64,000 nucleotides of DNA from Drouetiella hepatica Uher 2000/2452 (GCA_019359505.1 JAHHHD010000009.1:114395-178394), one strand, 5' to 3'; numbered from the stretch's first letter, positions 32,362 through 40,691 are shown. Program-made: numbers and translations. Notes: generated from the sequence alone by a model not told the origin.

Positions 32362-33018
32362 ATGACTGCCCAGAGTACAAAATCTCGGATTATTGCAACC
32401 GCGATTCAACTGTTTAATCAACAGGGGACATCTGCCGTTTCAACCAATCACATTGCTGAGTCTCTAAAGATCAGTCCTGGCAATCTCTACTATCACTTCA
32501 GAAATAAACAGGAAATTATTCAAGCCATCTTGGAGCAAATGATCCGTGAAATGGACGGAGGCTGGACCCCGAATGTTAAGCCCTCATTGAGTCATCTGCA
32601 TGAAAGATTGAGTCGCGTCTTTTTTCTGTTATGGGAATATCGCTTTTTTTACCGAGAGCAAATCGCTCTCTTTCAAGCCGATCCGGAATTGAAAAAGCGG
32701 TATCGCACCATTCATCGACAGCGGCTAGCAGAAATTGAATCCTTTTGCCAAGGATTGGTTGAGACGGGCGTTCTCCGGCGTTTCGAGGATTCGACCACTT
32801 TACCTGCCCTAATCAAAATTATTTGGCTGATCAATGATGCCTGGCTGCCCTCGCTGGAAATGGAGGACGCGGCTATCAATCCTCAAACCATTCAAGCAGC
32901 CATTAATTTAATGCTGCAAGTTATGCGCCCTTACATGAGCAAAACAGCTCTAGCAGAGTGGCCCCAGCTAACCGCAATGCCTGCTGCGATTCCTACCCTC
33001 ACCCCAGAGAGAACTTGA
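32362..33018 (+). CDS. TetR/AcrR family transcriptional regulator
   Basis: A 218-residue regulator. Residues about 7-55 form a TetR helix-turn-helix: IIATAIQLFNQQGTSAVSTN, then ISPGNLYYHFRNKQEIIQAI. The C-terminal domain is divergent and would bind an unknown ligand. The ATG at 32362 is preferred to an in-frame TTG at 32356. Its TGA overlaps the ATG of the next gene by one base (TGATG), so the two form an operon under the double-operator promoter just upstream. It likely represses the oxidoreductase in the absence of a substrate or stress signal. Confidence 0.88.
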   Translation: MTAQSTKSRIIATAIQLFNQQGTSAVSTNHIAESLKISPGNLYYHFRNKQEIIQAILEQMIREMDGGWTPNVKPSLSHLHERLSRVFFLLWEYRFFYREQIALFQADPELKKRYRTIHRQRLAEIESFCQGLVETGVLRRFEDSTTLPALIKIIWLINDAWLPSLEMEDAAINPQTIQAAINLMLQVMRPYMSKTALAEWPQLTAMPAAIPTLTPERT

Positions 33019-34238
33019 TGAAAAGACGAAGCTTTCTAAAACTCACGGCAGCTAGTGCTGTGACCGTTGTCGTTGCAGGCGGTGTATGGCGCTCTTATGA
33101 CCGAGGCGTATGGAGCACGGGCACTGGCCCCGCCTATGAACCCTGGGAAACCTGGCGAACCGATCGCCCTGAAGGAGCTTTAGCCCTAGTGCGATCGGCA
33201 ATCTTAGCCTCTAGCCCCCACAATACCCAGCCCTGGATATTCCAAGTCACAAGCTCTCAGCAAGGCGAGCAGATCAATGTGTATGCAGATACCCGCCGCC
33301 ACCTGGGTGCAATGGACCCCTACCTCCGAGAAATGCGAATCGGGCTAGGGTGCGCTGTTGAGAACATGCTGCTGGCGGCTCAAGCTGAAGGGTATCGCGC
33401 TCAACTCACGCTTGACCCAGGCACCCTGACCCAACCGCCTGCTAATCTCGACTCTCAACGGGTAGCCACGCTCAACCTATCCTCCGGCCAACGCTCTACC
33501 CCAGCGCTGTATGATGCCATCCCCAATCGGCGGACAAATCGTGCGGCTTATGACCTCCAGCGTTCGGTTGCGCCTGAGGCTTTAGCATCATTGGCCGCCC
33601 TAGCTCAAGATCAGGCTGAAGATCAGGCTAAGTTAAAGCTATTTCTGTTAGTTTCAGACCCAGAGCGCCAGCGCTTTTCTGAAGGAACGCTAGCGGCAAC
33701 AGAAGCGATCGTCGCAGATCCAACCATGTCTCATGATGGCGATCGCTGGTTTCGGTCAAGCTGGCAAGACCTTCAAAAGCAGCGGAGCGGTGTGCATATC
33801 GATGCTTCTGGCTTGTCCTGGATGATGCGCTCATTGGTTAAGATGTTGCCCTCTGTCTCACCTGAGACGCAGCATCAATCGTGGATAAATAGCACCAAAA
33901 CCGCTTTAGACACCTCGCCTGCGTTTGGTTTGATTGCCGTTCGGGATTTGTATGATCAGCCTCAAGCCTTACAAGCTGGACAGCTCTGGCAACAGATTCA
34001 TCTCTGGGCAACGACACAAGGATTGGCTATGCAACCGCTTAACCAGCTTCCAGAGATGGTAGATCGAGAACGACAGCTCGGCAAAGCGCCCCAAACAGCG
34101 GAACTTTTAGCCCAGATGACTCAAGATGCAAGCTGGAAGCCAACATTTGCTTTTCGTCTAGGCTATCCGACCTCAGCCGCGCTAGCTAGCGCCCGTCGCC
34201 CGATCGAAGATATTGTAATGGGCGCTAAGCCTACTTAA
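33018..34238 (+). CDS. Acg-type nitroreductase-like oxidoreductase with Tat signal
   Basis: A 406-residue protein. It starts MKRRSFLKLTAASAVTVVVA, a twin-arginine signal (RRSFLK) plus hydrophobic segment, so it is exported folded, probably with a bound flavin. The block ILASSPHNTQPWIFQV and later PNRRTNRAAYD match the Acg/nitroreductase-like FMN-binding family. An in-frame ATG 60 bp upstream lies inside the TetR gene and lacks the Tat signal at the front, so it is rejected. The partner regulator and coupled start suggest an inducible detoxification role; the substrate is unknown. Confidence 0.82.
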   Translation: MKRRSFLKLTAASAVTVVVAGGVWRSYDRGVWSTGTGPAYEPWETWRTDRPEGALALVRSAILASSPHNTQPWIFQVTSSQQGEQINVYADTRRHLGAMDPYLREMRIGLGCAVENMLLAAQAEGYRAQLTLDPGTLTQPPANLDSQRVATLNLSSGQRSTPALYDAIPNRRTNRAAYDLQRSVAPEALASLAALAQDQAEDQAKLKLFLLVSDPERQRFSEGTLAATEAIVADPTMSHDGDRWFRSSWQDLQKQRSGVHIDASGLSWMMRSLVKMLPSVSPETQHQSWINSTKTALDTSPAFGLIAVRDLYDQPQALQAGQLWQQIHLWATTQGLAMQPLNQLPEMVDRERQLGKAPQTAELLAQMTQDASWKPTFAFRLGYPTSAALASARRPIEDIVMGAKPT

Positions 34239-34732
34239 TTGGATTGAGCTGAACTTCGAGCCATCTCTAGGTCGCCTTTATAGCTCGGTCAGCGTAGCCC
34301 TGCCCTTTTGGATAGATTGGCAAGTTTTGCGTAATCCTACCCGCCCTTGCTGACAACTTGAGTAAAGCCTTTGACTTTAATTCCTCCATCTTCCCTTGGC
34401 GATCGCTCAGATTTCCAGGGGATTTTTTGGTTCTGCATAATCTGCCGAACCTCTTCGGATAGGTAAGTGAGTTCACCAGGGAAAAGCAAACCCAAACTGG
34501 CTGGAGGCTAGACAGATGAACGCTCGTTGTAAAAGCCAAATCTTTAACACTCTATTCTGGATAGCTGCCGAAATCCTGTTGAACGTGACCGGATTGGACA
34601 ACTTGGCAGACTACAGCGAATTCATCTTTAAGAACCCTTCAAAGACTGAAGCGCACTTAGCTATGGTGACGCGATCGCCTTTACAAAATTCCTACAGCTC
34701 ACCTTTTCTGGCTTCTTAAAAAAGATGAGTCT
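34239..34732. other. Gene-poor spacer with a possible gene remnant
   Basis: No convincing intact gene lies in these 494 bp. On the minus strand one frame, read after a TAG near 34515 and ending near 34335, gives GELTYLSEEVRQIMQNQKIP and then GGIKVKGFTQVV. That resembles the extreme C-terminus of cyanobacterial adenylate/guanylate cyclases, where a VKGF motif is usual. It has no start codon and no preceding domain, so it would be a fragment. The likeness is from memory and weak. Confidence 0.3.
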
Positions 34733-35137
34733 CTACTCGATCGCCAGTGAAACTCGTTCGCCACCCGTTGCTTTCAGATCAGTCAGCAGTTTCACCACAT
34801 CGGCATAGGGCATCTGCGGTTCAGCTTTCAATACCACTACGCCCTTGGGATTTTTCTCTAAATAAGCTTTGACTTGCAGCATCAGGGGAGCAGAGGCAAT
34901 GGGCTGATCATTGAGAGAAACACCCTGGACATCTAGCTCAACGATCATCGGTGACGGGGTAGGCTGTTGAGGGTTAGCCGTCTGCTGCTGAGGGAGCTGA
35001 ATTTCTACACCCTGCTCTAGGGCAAGCGTCATCGAAATCAAGATGAAGAAAGTTAGGACGGTCATTAACACGTCCATCATCGGAATCAGGTTAACTTCGG
35101 GGAGAGAATTAGAGCGACGATGGCGATTGGATCGCAT
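34733..35137 (-). CDS. ExbD/TolR family biopolymer transport protein
   Basis: A 134-residue protein with one N-terminal membrane helix (about 17-40) containing the conserved aspartate in LIPMMDVLMTVLTFFIL, then a Pro/Gln-rich linker and a periplasmic domain ending LLTDLKATGGERVSLAIE. ExbD-type subunits couple the proton gradient to TonB or Tol energy transfer across the outer membrane. It follows the ExbB-like gene by 76 bp on the same strand. No TonB or receptor gene is adjacent. Confidence 0.88.
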   Translation of the reverse strand: MRSNRHRRSNSLPEVNLIPMMDVLMTVLTFFILISMTLALEQGVEIQLPQQQTANPQQPTPSPMIVELDVQGVSLNDQPIASAPLMLQVKAYLEKNPKGVVVLKAEPQMPYADVVKLLTDLKATGGERVSLAIE

Positions 35138-35213
35138 GGGGAGCAGCAGGGTGATAGAACAGTAGACTGAGAAGATCAGACTTAAAGCATCAGGATTACA
35201 GCTACAAGTCTAG

Positions 35214-35891
35214 TTAAAGATTACTCACAGGTGAACGGCGATCGGTCATTTCCAGATTCTGCGGTTCATACCAGTTTTGTCGATAGATTAGCTCCAGTTC
35301 TGAACCCACTTCAGAGAAGTAATCCATCTGCTGTGACTGAAAGGTGACAAAAACTCGAAAGACAACCAGAGCCAAAATTGCCACAATCATCCCGGCGGCA
35401 GTAGCAATGAGCGCTTCTCCAATCCCGGCAGCCGCCGCGCTGGCCTGTTCGCCAGAGCCACCGCCCCCCACATTCAGGTTGCCAAACGTCGTGATTAAAC
35501 CTATGACTGTGCCCAGTAGCCCCAACAGCGGCGCGATCGCCACCACAGTTTCCAGCAGTTTGTCACCCTTGCGCATCCTGACAAACTCTTTGTCGGCAGA
35601 GGCTTCCAGCGCCAAGCGAAACGTTTCAGGCGTGGGCCGTTTCAGCTTAAGAGGAGCTGTCAAAAATCGACCAATCGGCAAAGCTTGCGACTGTTCCGCG
35701 ATCGATCGTGCTTCCTCAAGACTATACTGCGCTGCGTCCAAGACATCATGCACCACCTGGTCTTCTTTGCTCAAGAGCTTGTACCAAAACCAGGCTCTCT
35801 CTAGACCACAGGCAATTGTCGCAACCGAAAGCCCTAGCAGTGGAGCCATAACTGGCCCGCCCTCACGAGCCAGCTCAAGCAGATTAGACAT
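35214..35891 (-). CDS. MotA/TolQ/ExbB family proton channel protein
   Basis: A 225-residue membrane protein with three helices (about 12-34, 115-140 and 155-180). The conserved ETVVAIAPLLGLLGTVIGLI and the following GIGEALIATAAGMIVAI are the ExbB/TolQ pore signatures. It should form a pentameric proton channel around the ExbD-like protein encoded next. The start is at 35891; upstream is a 141-bp spacer to the divergent PhnD-like gene. Confidence 0.9.
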   Translation of the reverse strand: MSNLLELAREGGPVMAPLLGLSVATIACGLERAWFWYKLLSKEDQVVHDVLDAAQYSLEEARSIAEQSQALPIGRFLTAPLKLKRPTPETFRLALEASADKEFVRMRKGDKLLETVVAIAPLLGLLGTVIGLITTFGNLNVGGGGSGEQASAAAAGIGEALIATAAGMIVAILALVVFRVFVTFQSQQMDYFSEVGSELELIYRQNWYEPQNLEMTDRRSPVSNL

Positions 35892-36032
35892 AAAAATTGC
35901 TACAGGTATTCACAGACCCGCCTCCCTGGCTAGAATAGCTGAACGCCATTGAGGATTGGTTAACAATAGGTAATCACCTGCTCAACAAAAGATTAAGCTT
36001 GGCGCTGTAATCTAAAGATACATCAAGCCTTC

Positions 36033-36830
36033 ATGAAAAGCCTCAAATTTACCTCTTGCATGGCAGAGAATTTTGCGCCAATCTGCGAGGCGATCGTCAC
36101 CTACACCAGCCAACAGCTCCAAATGCCAATCGAATGGATCGACGCTATTCCTTGGCAAGAGCGAGAAAAAAGACTCGATCGCGGTGAAATTCAGGTGGGC
36201 TGGATTTGTGGATTGCCCTATGTTTGGAAAGCAGATCAGGCGATTCCTAGCATTGAGCTGTTGGCGGCTCCTGTGATTAAAGGCGATCGCTATCAGGGCA
36301 AACCCATCTATTTTTCAGATGTGGTGGTGCGTCAAGACAGCTCGTATCACACCTTTGCTGATCTACGGGGCTGCACATGGGCCTATAACGAGCCGCGATC
36401 GCACTCTGGCTACTACGTTACCCGCGCCCACTTAGCGGCATTGGGAGAATTTGACGGCTTTTTTGGAGCCGCGATCGAGTCGGGCGCTCACCAAACCTCC
36501 CTGCAATGGATTCTAGACGGCAAGATTGATGCTTCGGCAATCGACAGTACGGTTCTGGAGCTAGAGCTACAGCGGCATCCAGAAATAGCAGCTCAAATCC
36601 GCATTATTGACGACCTAGGAGCTAGCCCGATTCCGCCTTGGGTGATTTCGACTCAGGTACCGCCAGAGTTGCGCGATCGCCTCCAGCAAGTCTTCCTGCA
36701 TATGCATCAGACTCCAGAAGGGAAAGCCGTTCTCAGCCAGGGAACGATCGATCGCTTTGTGGCAGTAGACGATCGGGACTATGATGCCCTTCGTCACAGG
36801 GCAGAACTGGCAGAAACCGCAAGGCTTTAG
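36033..36830 (+). CDS. PhnD-like phosphate/phosphonate-binding protein without signal peptide
   Basis: A 265-residue protein matching the PhnD/SsuA periplasmic-binding fold: MKSLKFTSCMAENFAPICEA, WICGLPYVWKADQ, RGCTWAYNEPRSHSGYYVT and DASAIDSTVLELE. Typical PhnD proteins carry a signal peptide or lipobox, but here the mature-like domain starts at residue 1, and no ABC permease or ATPase genes are adjacent. It could be a cytoplasmic ligand-binding or sensor protein. The ATG at 36033 is the only reasonable start. Confidence 0.75.
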   Translation: MKSLKFTSCMAENFAPICEAIVTYTSQQLQMPIEWIDAIPWQEREKRLDRGEIQVGWICGLPYVWKADQAIPSIELLAAPVIKGDRYQGKPIYFSDVVVRQDSSYHTFADLRGCTWAYNEPRSHSGYYVTRAHLAALGEFDGFFGAAIESGAHQTSLQWILDGKIDASAIDSTVLELELQRHPEIAAQIRIIDDLGASPIPPWVISTQVPPELRDRLQQVFLHMHQTPEGKAVLSQGTIDRFVAVDDRDYDALRHRAELAETARL

Positions 36831-36903
36831 CAACACCTGATAGGCTATAGACAGGCAGATTTGACCCTGCACCCCCCTGCCGATTTGAGAGAGCGAGAAC
36901 ACC

Positions 36904-37131
36904 ATGCCCCATACAATTGTCACAAATACCTGCGAAGGCGTTGCCGATTGCGTTGATGCTTGTCCGGTTGCCTGCATCAGCGAAGGTCCCGGCAAAAACG
37001 CCAAAGGCACCGACTGGTACTGGATTGACTTTTCCACCTGCATTGATTGCGGCATTTGTTTTCAAGTCTGCCCTGTAGAAGGGGCGATCGTTCAAGAAGA
37101 GCGACCAGAGCTGCAAAACACCCCTGCATGA
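36904..37131 (+). CDS. 4Fe-4S ferredoxin family protein
   Basis: A 75-residue bacterial-type ferredoxin. Cluster ligands are seen in CEGVADCVDACPVAC and CIDCGICFQVCPVEG, a spacing that fits a 7Fe or 8Fe ferredoxin. A GKNAKGTDWYWIDFSTC segment joins the two halves. Its TGA stop overlaps the ATG of the following GST gene (ATGA), so the pair is translationally coupled. It would act as a low-potential electron carrier; the partner is unknown. Confidence 0.9.
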   Translation: MPHTIVTNTCEGVADCVDACPVACISEGPGKNAKGTDWYWIDFSTCIDCGICFQVCPVEGAIVQEERPELQNTPA

Positions 37132-37781
37132 CTATGCCTCCCCTAACCCTAATCATTGGCAACAAAAACTATTCCTCCTGGTCGCTAAGAGCCTGGTTAG
37201 CACTGAAGCAGACAGGAGCCGAGTTTGAAGAGATTCGCATCCCGCTAGACACGCCGCAAACGCGATCGCAAATCTTGCAGCACTCGCCCACGGGCAAAGT
37301 TCCGGCGTTGCGGCATGGCGAAATTTTGCTGTGGGAGTCAAGCGCCATCTGCGAATATCTTGCCGAGCTGTTTCCCGATCGCCACCTCTGGCCTGCCGAG
37401 CCGAGGGCAAGAGCGATCGCCCGCTGCGTTAGCGCCGAGATGCACGCCGGATTTTCTCCGCTGCGGCAGAGGCTTTCGATGGATTGCCGCAGTCGCTTTG
37501 CCTGGAAAGGCGCACCACCCGACGTGCAAGCCGATATCGATCGCATTCTGACCCTGTGGTTCGCCTGTCGGCAGGAGTTTGGCGAGGGCGGCGACTTTTT
37601 GTTTGGTCATTGGACAATCGCTGATGCCATGTTTGCCCCCGTCGTCTCCCGCTTTGTCACCTACGGAGTGCCCTTGGATGCGATCGCTCAAGCCTATGCT
37701 GAGGCAACTTTAGGGCTTCCGGCAATGCAAGAATGGCTGATAGCTGCGGCGGCAGAAACTGAGGTTTTAGTCGATCACTAG
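37128..37781 (+). CDS. Glutathione S-transferase family protein
   Basis: A 217-residue GST-like protein. The thioredoxin-fold N-terminal domain has NKNYSSWSLRAWLALKQTG, in which a Ser takes the usual catalytic position, then HSPTGKVPALRHGEILLWES. The C-terminal domain is helical (IADAMFAPVVSRFVTYGVPL). It starts with an ATG at 37128 that overlaps the ferredoxin stop; an ATG two codons later is also possible. The substrate is unknown. Confidence 0.87.
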   Translation: MTMPPLTLIIGNKNYSSWSLRAWLALKQTGAEFEEIRIPLDTPQTRSQILQHSPTGKVPALRHGEILLWESSAICEYLAELFPDRHLWPAEPRARAIARCVSAEMHAGFSPLRQRLSMDCRSRFAWKGAPPDVQADIDRILTLWFACRQEFGEGGDFLFGHWTIADAMFAPVVSRFVTYGVPLDAIAQAYAEATLGLPAMQEWLIAAAAETEVLVDH

Positions 37782-37887
37782 GTTTGAGGGGAGAGGGGTG
37801 GATGAGTAGATGAGTGAGGGGTAGATGAGTGGGGTATGCCGCGACCAACTCATCCACCCATTGACCCATCCACTCATCCACCCATCC

Positions 37888-39294
37888 CTACCTGACCAAA
37901 TCCTCTATCAACCGTACTTTTACAGGTTGATTGGGCTGAATCTGACGGAGGCGGCTGCGTTGTCCCAAGAGTCCTAGGAAACGGCGGTTGCCTCGTAATA
38001 CTTCTGACTCGGCATTGAGCAGCAGCGTTTGGTCTTGCCAATTAATAGATTGGGTAATAAATTGGCTACCCGCATCGCTCGTTTCAAACCGACCGATGAC
38101 TTCGCTATTGGCAGGGATAATGACGTTGCCTGAGCGATCGCGTACAGCTTCAACCAGCAGCAGAACTTCTTGCTGAGAGGCGTTGGATAAGGCGATCGGC
38201 TCTCTTCCGGCATAGCGCAGATTCAAGACAGTTCCGGCAGGAATTACTACGGCAGCAACTGCCAAAGGCTGACCAAACTCAATAACGTTACTCGCGGCAG
38301 GCGGCAAGACTGAGAGCGAAACTGGAGGAGCCTCAGAGGTTAACGGAGCGGGCTGAGGCAAAGGCTGAGCAGAGGATTGGCGAGATGGAACGGGCAAGGG
38401 CGATTGCACGGGCGATTGCACGGGTGGAGCAGTCGGAGCAGTCGGAGCAATGGCGGGAACTCGAATCGCCGACGTAGCGCGATCGCGAGGTTGAGTCGCG
38501 GGTGGCAAGTCTGCGGGCAGTGTCGTCAGGGGCGCTGGAGAAGCGGCGATCGGCGGAATGGGCTGAGCGGGGGAAGCAGGAGGAGGAACAGAAAGCGCGA
38601 TCGCCTCAGAAGAGCTAGGGGCTGGAGAACTGGGGGCTGGAGAACTGGGAACAGCAGCAGGAGTGCCCGGAGATTCAGCAGGAGGAACTTCTACAGGAAT
38701 CGCTAAAGCTCCAGGCTCCAGAGGCGGCAAGCTGGCATCAGAACTTGCGGGAGTCGGTGTGGCTGAAGTCGAGGGAGCCGCCCCTGGAAACACCATGGAA
38801 GGTGTGGCGATCGTTCTGGGTACAGAACCAGAAGCAGCAGGAGGCAATGTCGCTGTTTCACGAGTCACAGCCGTTTCACGAGTCGCGGCTGTTTCGCCCA
38901 CTAGAAGCGGACGCAGCACCCAGCGATCGCCATTCACCCGCCGCAGTTCCACCTGTCCGGGGGCAAGTACGGTGCCCGGTGCCAGTTCCATAACCAGGCG
39001 CGCCTGTCCGGGCTGAAACTGGGCGATACGAATTTGCCGAATTGCGCCCGTGCTGTAGTTTTGCTCGGTGGCGATCGGGTCTACTTCGGTGTTGGGCAAA
39101 TCCAGGACAATCCGCGCGGGTTCTGCCGCCAAGAAATAGCGCGGGGTACCGCCCGACACGGTAATTTCTAGCTGTTGAGTAGTGGGGCTATAGGTCCAGT
39201 CCAGCGCATCTGCCCGTGCGGGAGCTGCGAGAACGAGGGGGGCGATCGCGGCTAGGCTACCCAAAGCTAAACTGCCAAGAAATTGTTTGTGCAT
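37888..39294 (-). CDS. AMIN-domain envelope protein
   Basis: A 468-residue secreted protein. The start at 39294 is preferred because it begins a clear signal peptide (MHKQFLGSLALGSLAAIAPL, cleavage near ARA-DA); an in-frame start 27 bp upstream only adds polar residues. An AMIN domain, which binds septal or pole peptidoglycan, spans about 30-125 (QLEITVSGGTPRYFLAAEPA, NYSTGAIRQIRIAQFQ). A Pro/Ala/Ser-rich disordered linker of about 130-320 follows. The C-terminal domain (VIPAGTVLNLRYAGREPIAL to VKVRLIEDLVR) resembles a compact beta-rich module. The role in envelope or pilus assembly is inferred. Confidence 0.8.
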   Translation of the reverse strand: MHKQFLGSLALGSLAAIAPLVLAAPARADALDWTYSPTTQQLEITVSGGTPRYFLAAEPARIVLDLPNTEVDPIATEQNYSTGAIRQIRIAQFQPGQARLVMELAPGTVLAPGQVELRRVNGDRWVLRPLLVGETAATRETAVTRETATLPPAASGSVPRTIATPSMVFPGAAPSTSATPTPASSDASLPPLEPGALAIPVEVPPAESPGTPAAVPSSPAPSSPAPSSSEAIALSVPPPASPAQPIPPIAASPAPLTTLPADLPPATQPRDRATSAIRVPAIAPTAPTAPPVQSPVQSPLPVPSRQSSAQPLPQPAPLTSEAPPVSLSVLPPAASNVIEFGQPLAVAAVVIPAGTVLNLRYAGREPIALSNASQQEVLLLVEAVRDRSGNVIIPANSEVIGRFETSDAGSQFITQSINWQDQTLLLNAESEVLRGNRRFLGLLGQRSRLRQIQPNQPVKVRLIEDLVR

Positions 39295-39378
39295 CCTGTC
39301 CTCCGAGGCTGGACTTTCCACAGCTATAGTACGTCTTGAAGGGAGATTTGAGCGATCGAGGCGAAATTTTTCGCCGAA

Positions 39379-39612
39379 TTAAGAGCCGACATGATACGCG
39401 GTGATGGCGATTGCCCTATCTGGACTATAGATCGCTTCGACTCTAGTATAAGTAGGGTGAGTCCACCAGACCTTGAGACGGTTGCCTTGAGCAGGAGCTG
39501 AACCTAGCTTGCTATATCCTGCTTGAATGAGCTGTTGATCAAAATCAGCGGCAGGAAGGGTTTTAACCGTGATTTGAGGAATGCCATCAATTTTGTGCTT
39601 ATCGAGGGTCAT
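39379..39612 (-). CDS. Hypothetical protein (77 aa)
   Basis: This gene is not recognised. The 77 residues start MTLDKHKIDGIPQITVKTLP and contain NRLKVWWTHPTYTRVEAIYS, with no signal, membrane segment or cysteine. Its ATG lies one codon after, and in the same frame as, the stop of the 39616-39903 gene (TGA GCG ATG). The duplicated ATGACCCT around the junction may reflect slippage. The two may be a coupled operon or one gene split by a nonsense change. Confidence 0.55.
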   Translation of the reverse strand: MTLDKHKIDGIPQITVKTLPAADFDQQLIQAGYSKLGSAPAQGNRLKVWWTHPTYTRVEAIYSPDRAIAITAYHVGS

Positions 39613-39615
39613 CGC

Positions 39616-39903
39616 TCAAGGGTCATAGCTGCCCTGATAAGTACTGTAGATGCGATATCCCGGCAGGACTAGGGCGATCCCCACTGAGCTGTGAAGCGTT
39701 CCTGGATAGCTGGTTTCAGGCAAGCTGCCTCCCAACCTAATGTGCATCGAGCCACACCAGAGATAGAGTCCTGGAATGAGGGCATCCATACTGTAAGCAA
39801 TCGCCCGCAACGCTTCATCGGCTGGTTTATTAGCTACGGCCGAGCGATCGCAGTTTGACTCGGTAATAGGTTTATGAGGATCATCGCCTTGACTCACTTC
39901 CAT
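39616..39903 (-). CDS. Hypothetical protein (95 aa)
   Basis: This gene is not recognised. The 95 residues start MEVSQGDDPHKPITESNCDR and end GIALVLPGYRIYSTYQGSYD with a final Pro. The middle (ALIPGLYLWCGSMHIRLGGS) is moderately hydrophobic but too short for a clear membrane segment. It is followed in frame, after one stop and one codon, by the 77-residue gene. Confidence 0.5.
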   Translation of the reverse strand: MEVSQGDDPHKPITESNCDRSAVANKPADEALRAIAYSMDALIPGLYLWCGSMHIRLGGSLPETSYPGTLHSSVGIALVLPGYRIYSTYQGSYDP

Positions 39904-39989
39904 AAGAGCCTCCCTGTTTTTGTGGCTATATTTCTACTGTATCGCCGCTTGACGATCGCCCCTCTTTTCCTCTATGCTCACACGTTAAT

Positions 39990-40209
39990 AGCTATTTGCA
40001 ACTCGCCGTGCGGTAGCTAAATCCCAAAAATCTGGCGCTACTCAAAGCTGTTACGAGCAGCGATGAGTAGCTGACCCCAAACTGCGGTGCGGCAGTCTGG
40101 TGGCTAAAGAGGAATTTTAACACTCCTTTCAGCCGCTCTGATGCTTCATGCTTTCGGGGCGGCTAGGTTTTTGGGTTTCCTTCCCGAAACCCAAAACAGG
40201 AGAACTCTG
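39990..40209 (+). ncRNA. Candidate structured 5' leader of the gene at 40210
   Basis: This is the 3' part of a 306-bp spacer. Three helices are visible. Helix A is GGCT...AGCC (40102-40105 with 40131-40134), extended by AGGA/TCCT. Helix B is AGCCGC (40131-40136) with GCGGCT (40159-40164); it uses the same AGCC and so excludes A. Helix C is a 12-bp stem with one bulge (40167-40179 with 40186-40197) ending just before the AGGAG ribosome-binding site at 40198-40202. CTCCT at 40123-40127 is complementary to that site. The mutually exclusive folds resemble a regulatory leader; the class is not recognised. Confidence 0.4.
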
Positions 40210-40569
40210 ATGGTTAGCTCGTTTCAGTCGGATTATGCCAATCGGTTTTTGTTGAATTTAGGAGGGCAGAAGGCAGGATTCAGGAGTCAAAATTCTGAAT
40301 TTCTGGCTTCTAATCTCCTGGCTTCTGACTCCTCTACTCTTGACTCCTCTACTCTTGACTCCTCCCGTGCCAAGGGCGATCGCGAACTCCTCTATGTCCT
40401 CGTCATTGGCTCTGAGGCGGGTGCGCTAGAAACGCTGTATGAGCTGCAACAACGCGGCTTTGCCAACATCACCGACTGGAGCCGCAATTTGCCCAGTCCT
40501 GGCGAGTTTCCGCAACCGCGATCGGGTGAGGTGATGCGGATTTTGCAGCGGTATCGGCTGCGGGGGTGA
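40210..40569 (+). CDS. Hypothetical protein with repeat-derived insertion (119 aa)
   Basis: This gene is not recognised. The start at 40210 has AGGAG 7 bases upstream; an ATG 69 bp earlier is rejected. The protein begins MVSSFQSDYANRFLLNLGG and ends with a plausible folded part: ELLYVLVIGSEAGALETLYE, RGFANITDWSRNLP and GEVMRILQRYRLRG. Between them lies a stretch of about 38 Ser/Leu/Asn-rich residues encoded by the heptamer-repeat block at 40277-40367. Without that insert the protein would be about 80 residues. Confidence 0.6.
   Translation: MVSSFQSDYANRFLLNLGGQKAGFRSQNSEFLASNLLASDSSTLDSSTLDSSRAKGDRELLYVLVIGSEAGALETLYELQQRGFANITDWSRNLPSPGEFPQPRSGEVMRILQRYRLRG
40277..40367. repeat. Heptamer (STRR-like) repeat block inside an ORF
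   Basis: Units such as GGATTCA, GGAGTCA and the inverse TGACTCC recur, with an inner ATTCTGAAT dyad and two copies of a 15-bp CTACTCTTGACTCCT unit. The block can fold back on itself (GGAGTCA with TGACTCC). It keeps the host frame open. The same heptamers occur at 22304-22324. Confidence 0.7.
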
Positions 40570-40621
40570 GGGGATCTGCTGGGTAAACCCGTCTGGGAAT
40601 CTGGCTGAACATCCTGCGCTG

Positions 40622-40691
40622 CCCCCCAATCCCCTAATTTTTAGGGACTTCCGGAACTCAAAGTCCCCTAGAGTTGGGGGATTTAGGGGGC
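40622..40691. repeat. Dispersed C-rich/G-rich inverted repeat
   Basis: The left end CCCCCCAATCCCCTAA pairs with the right end TTGGGGGATTTAGGGGG. An inner pair AGGGACTT/AAGTCCCCT flanks CCGGAACTC. This pattern is a common intergenic element in cyanobacterial genomes, from memory. A short relative of the left end (CCCCCTCAATCCCCCTAG) occurs at 62188-62206. Confidence 0.65.

Noticed and set aside
34267..34719. Two small open frames on opposite strands
   Set aside because: No homology, no ribosome-binding sites, and they overlap each other; kept only as a possible remnant region.
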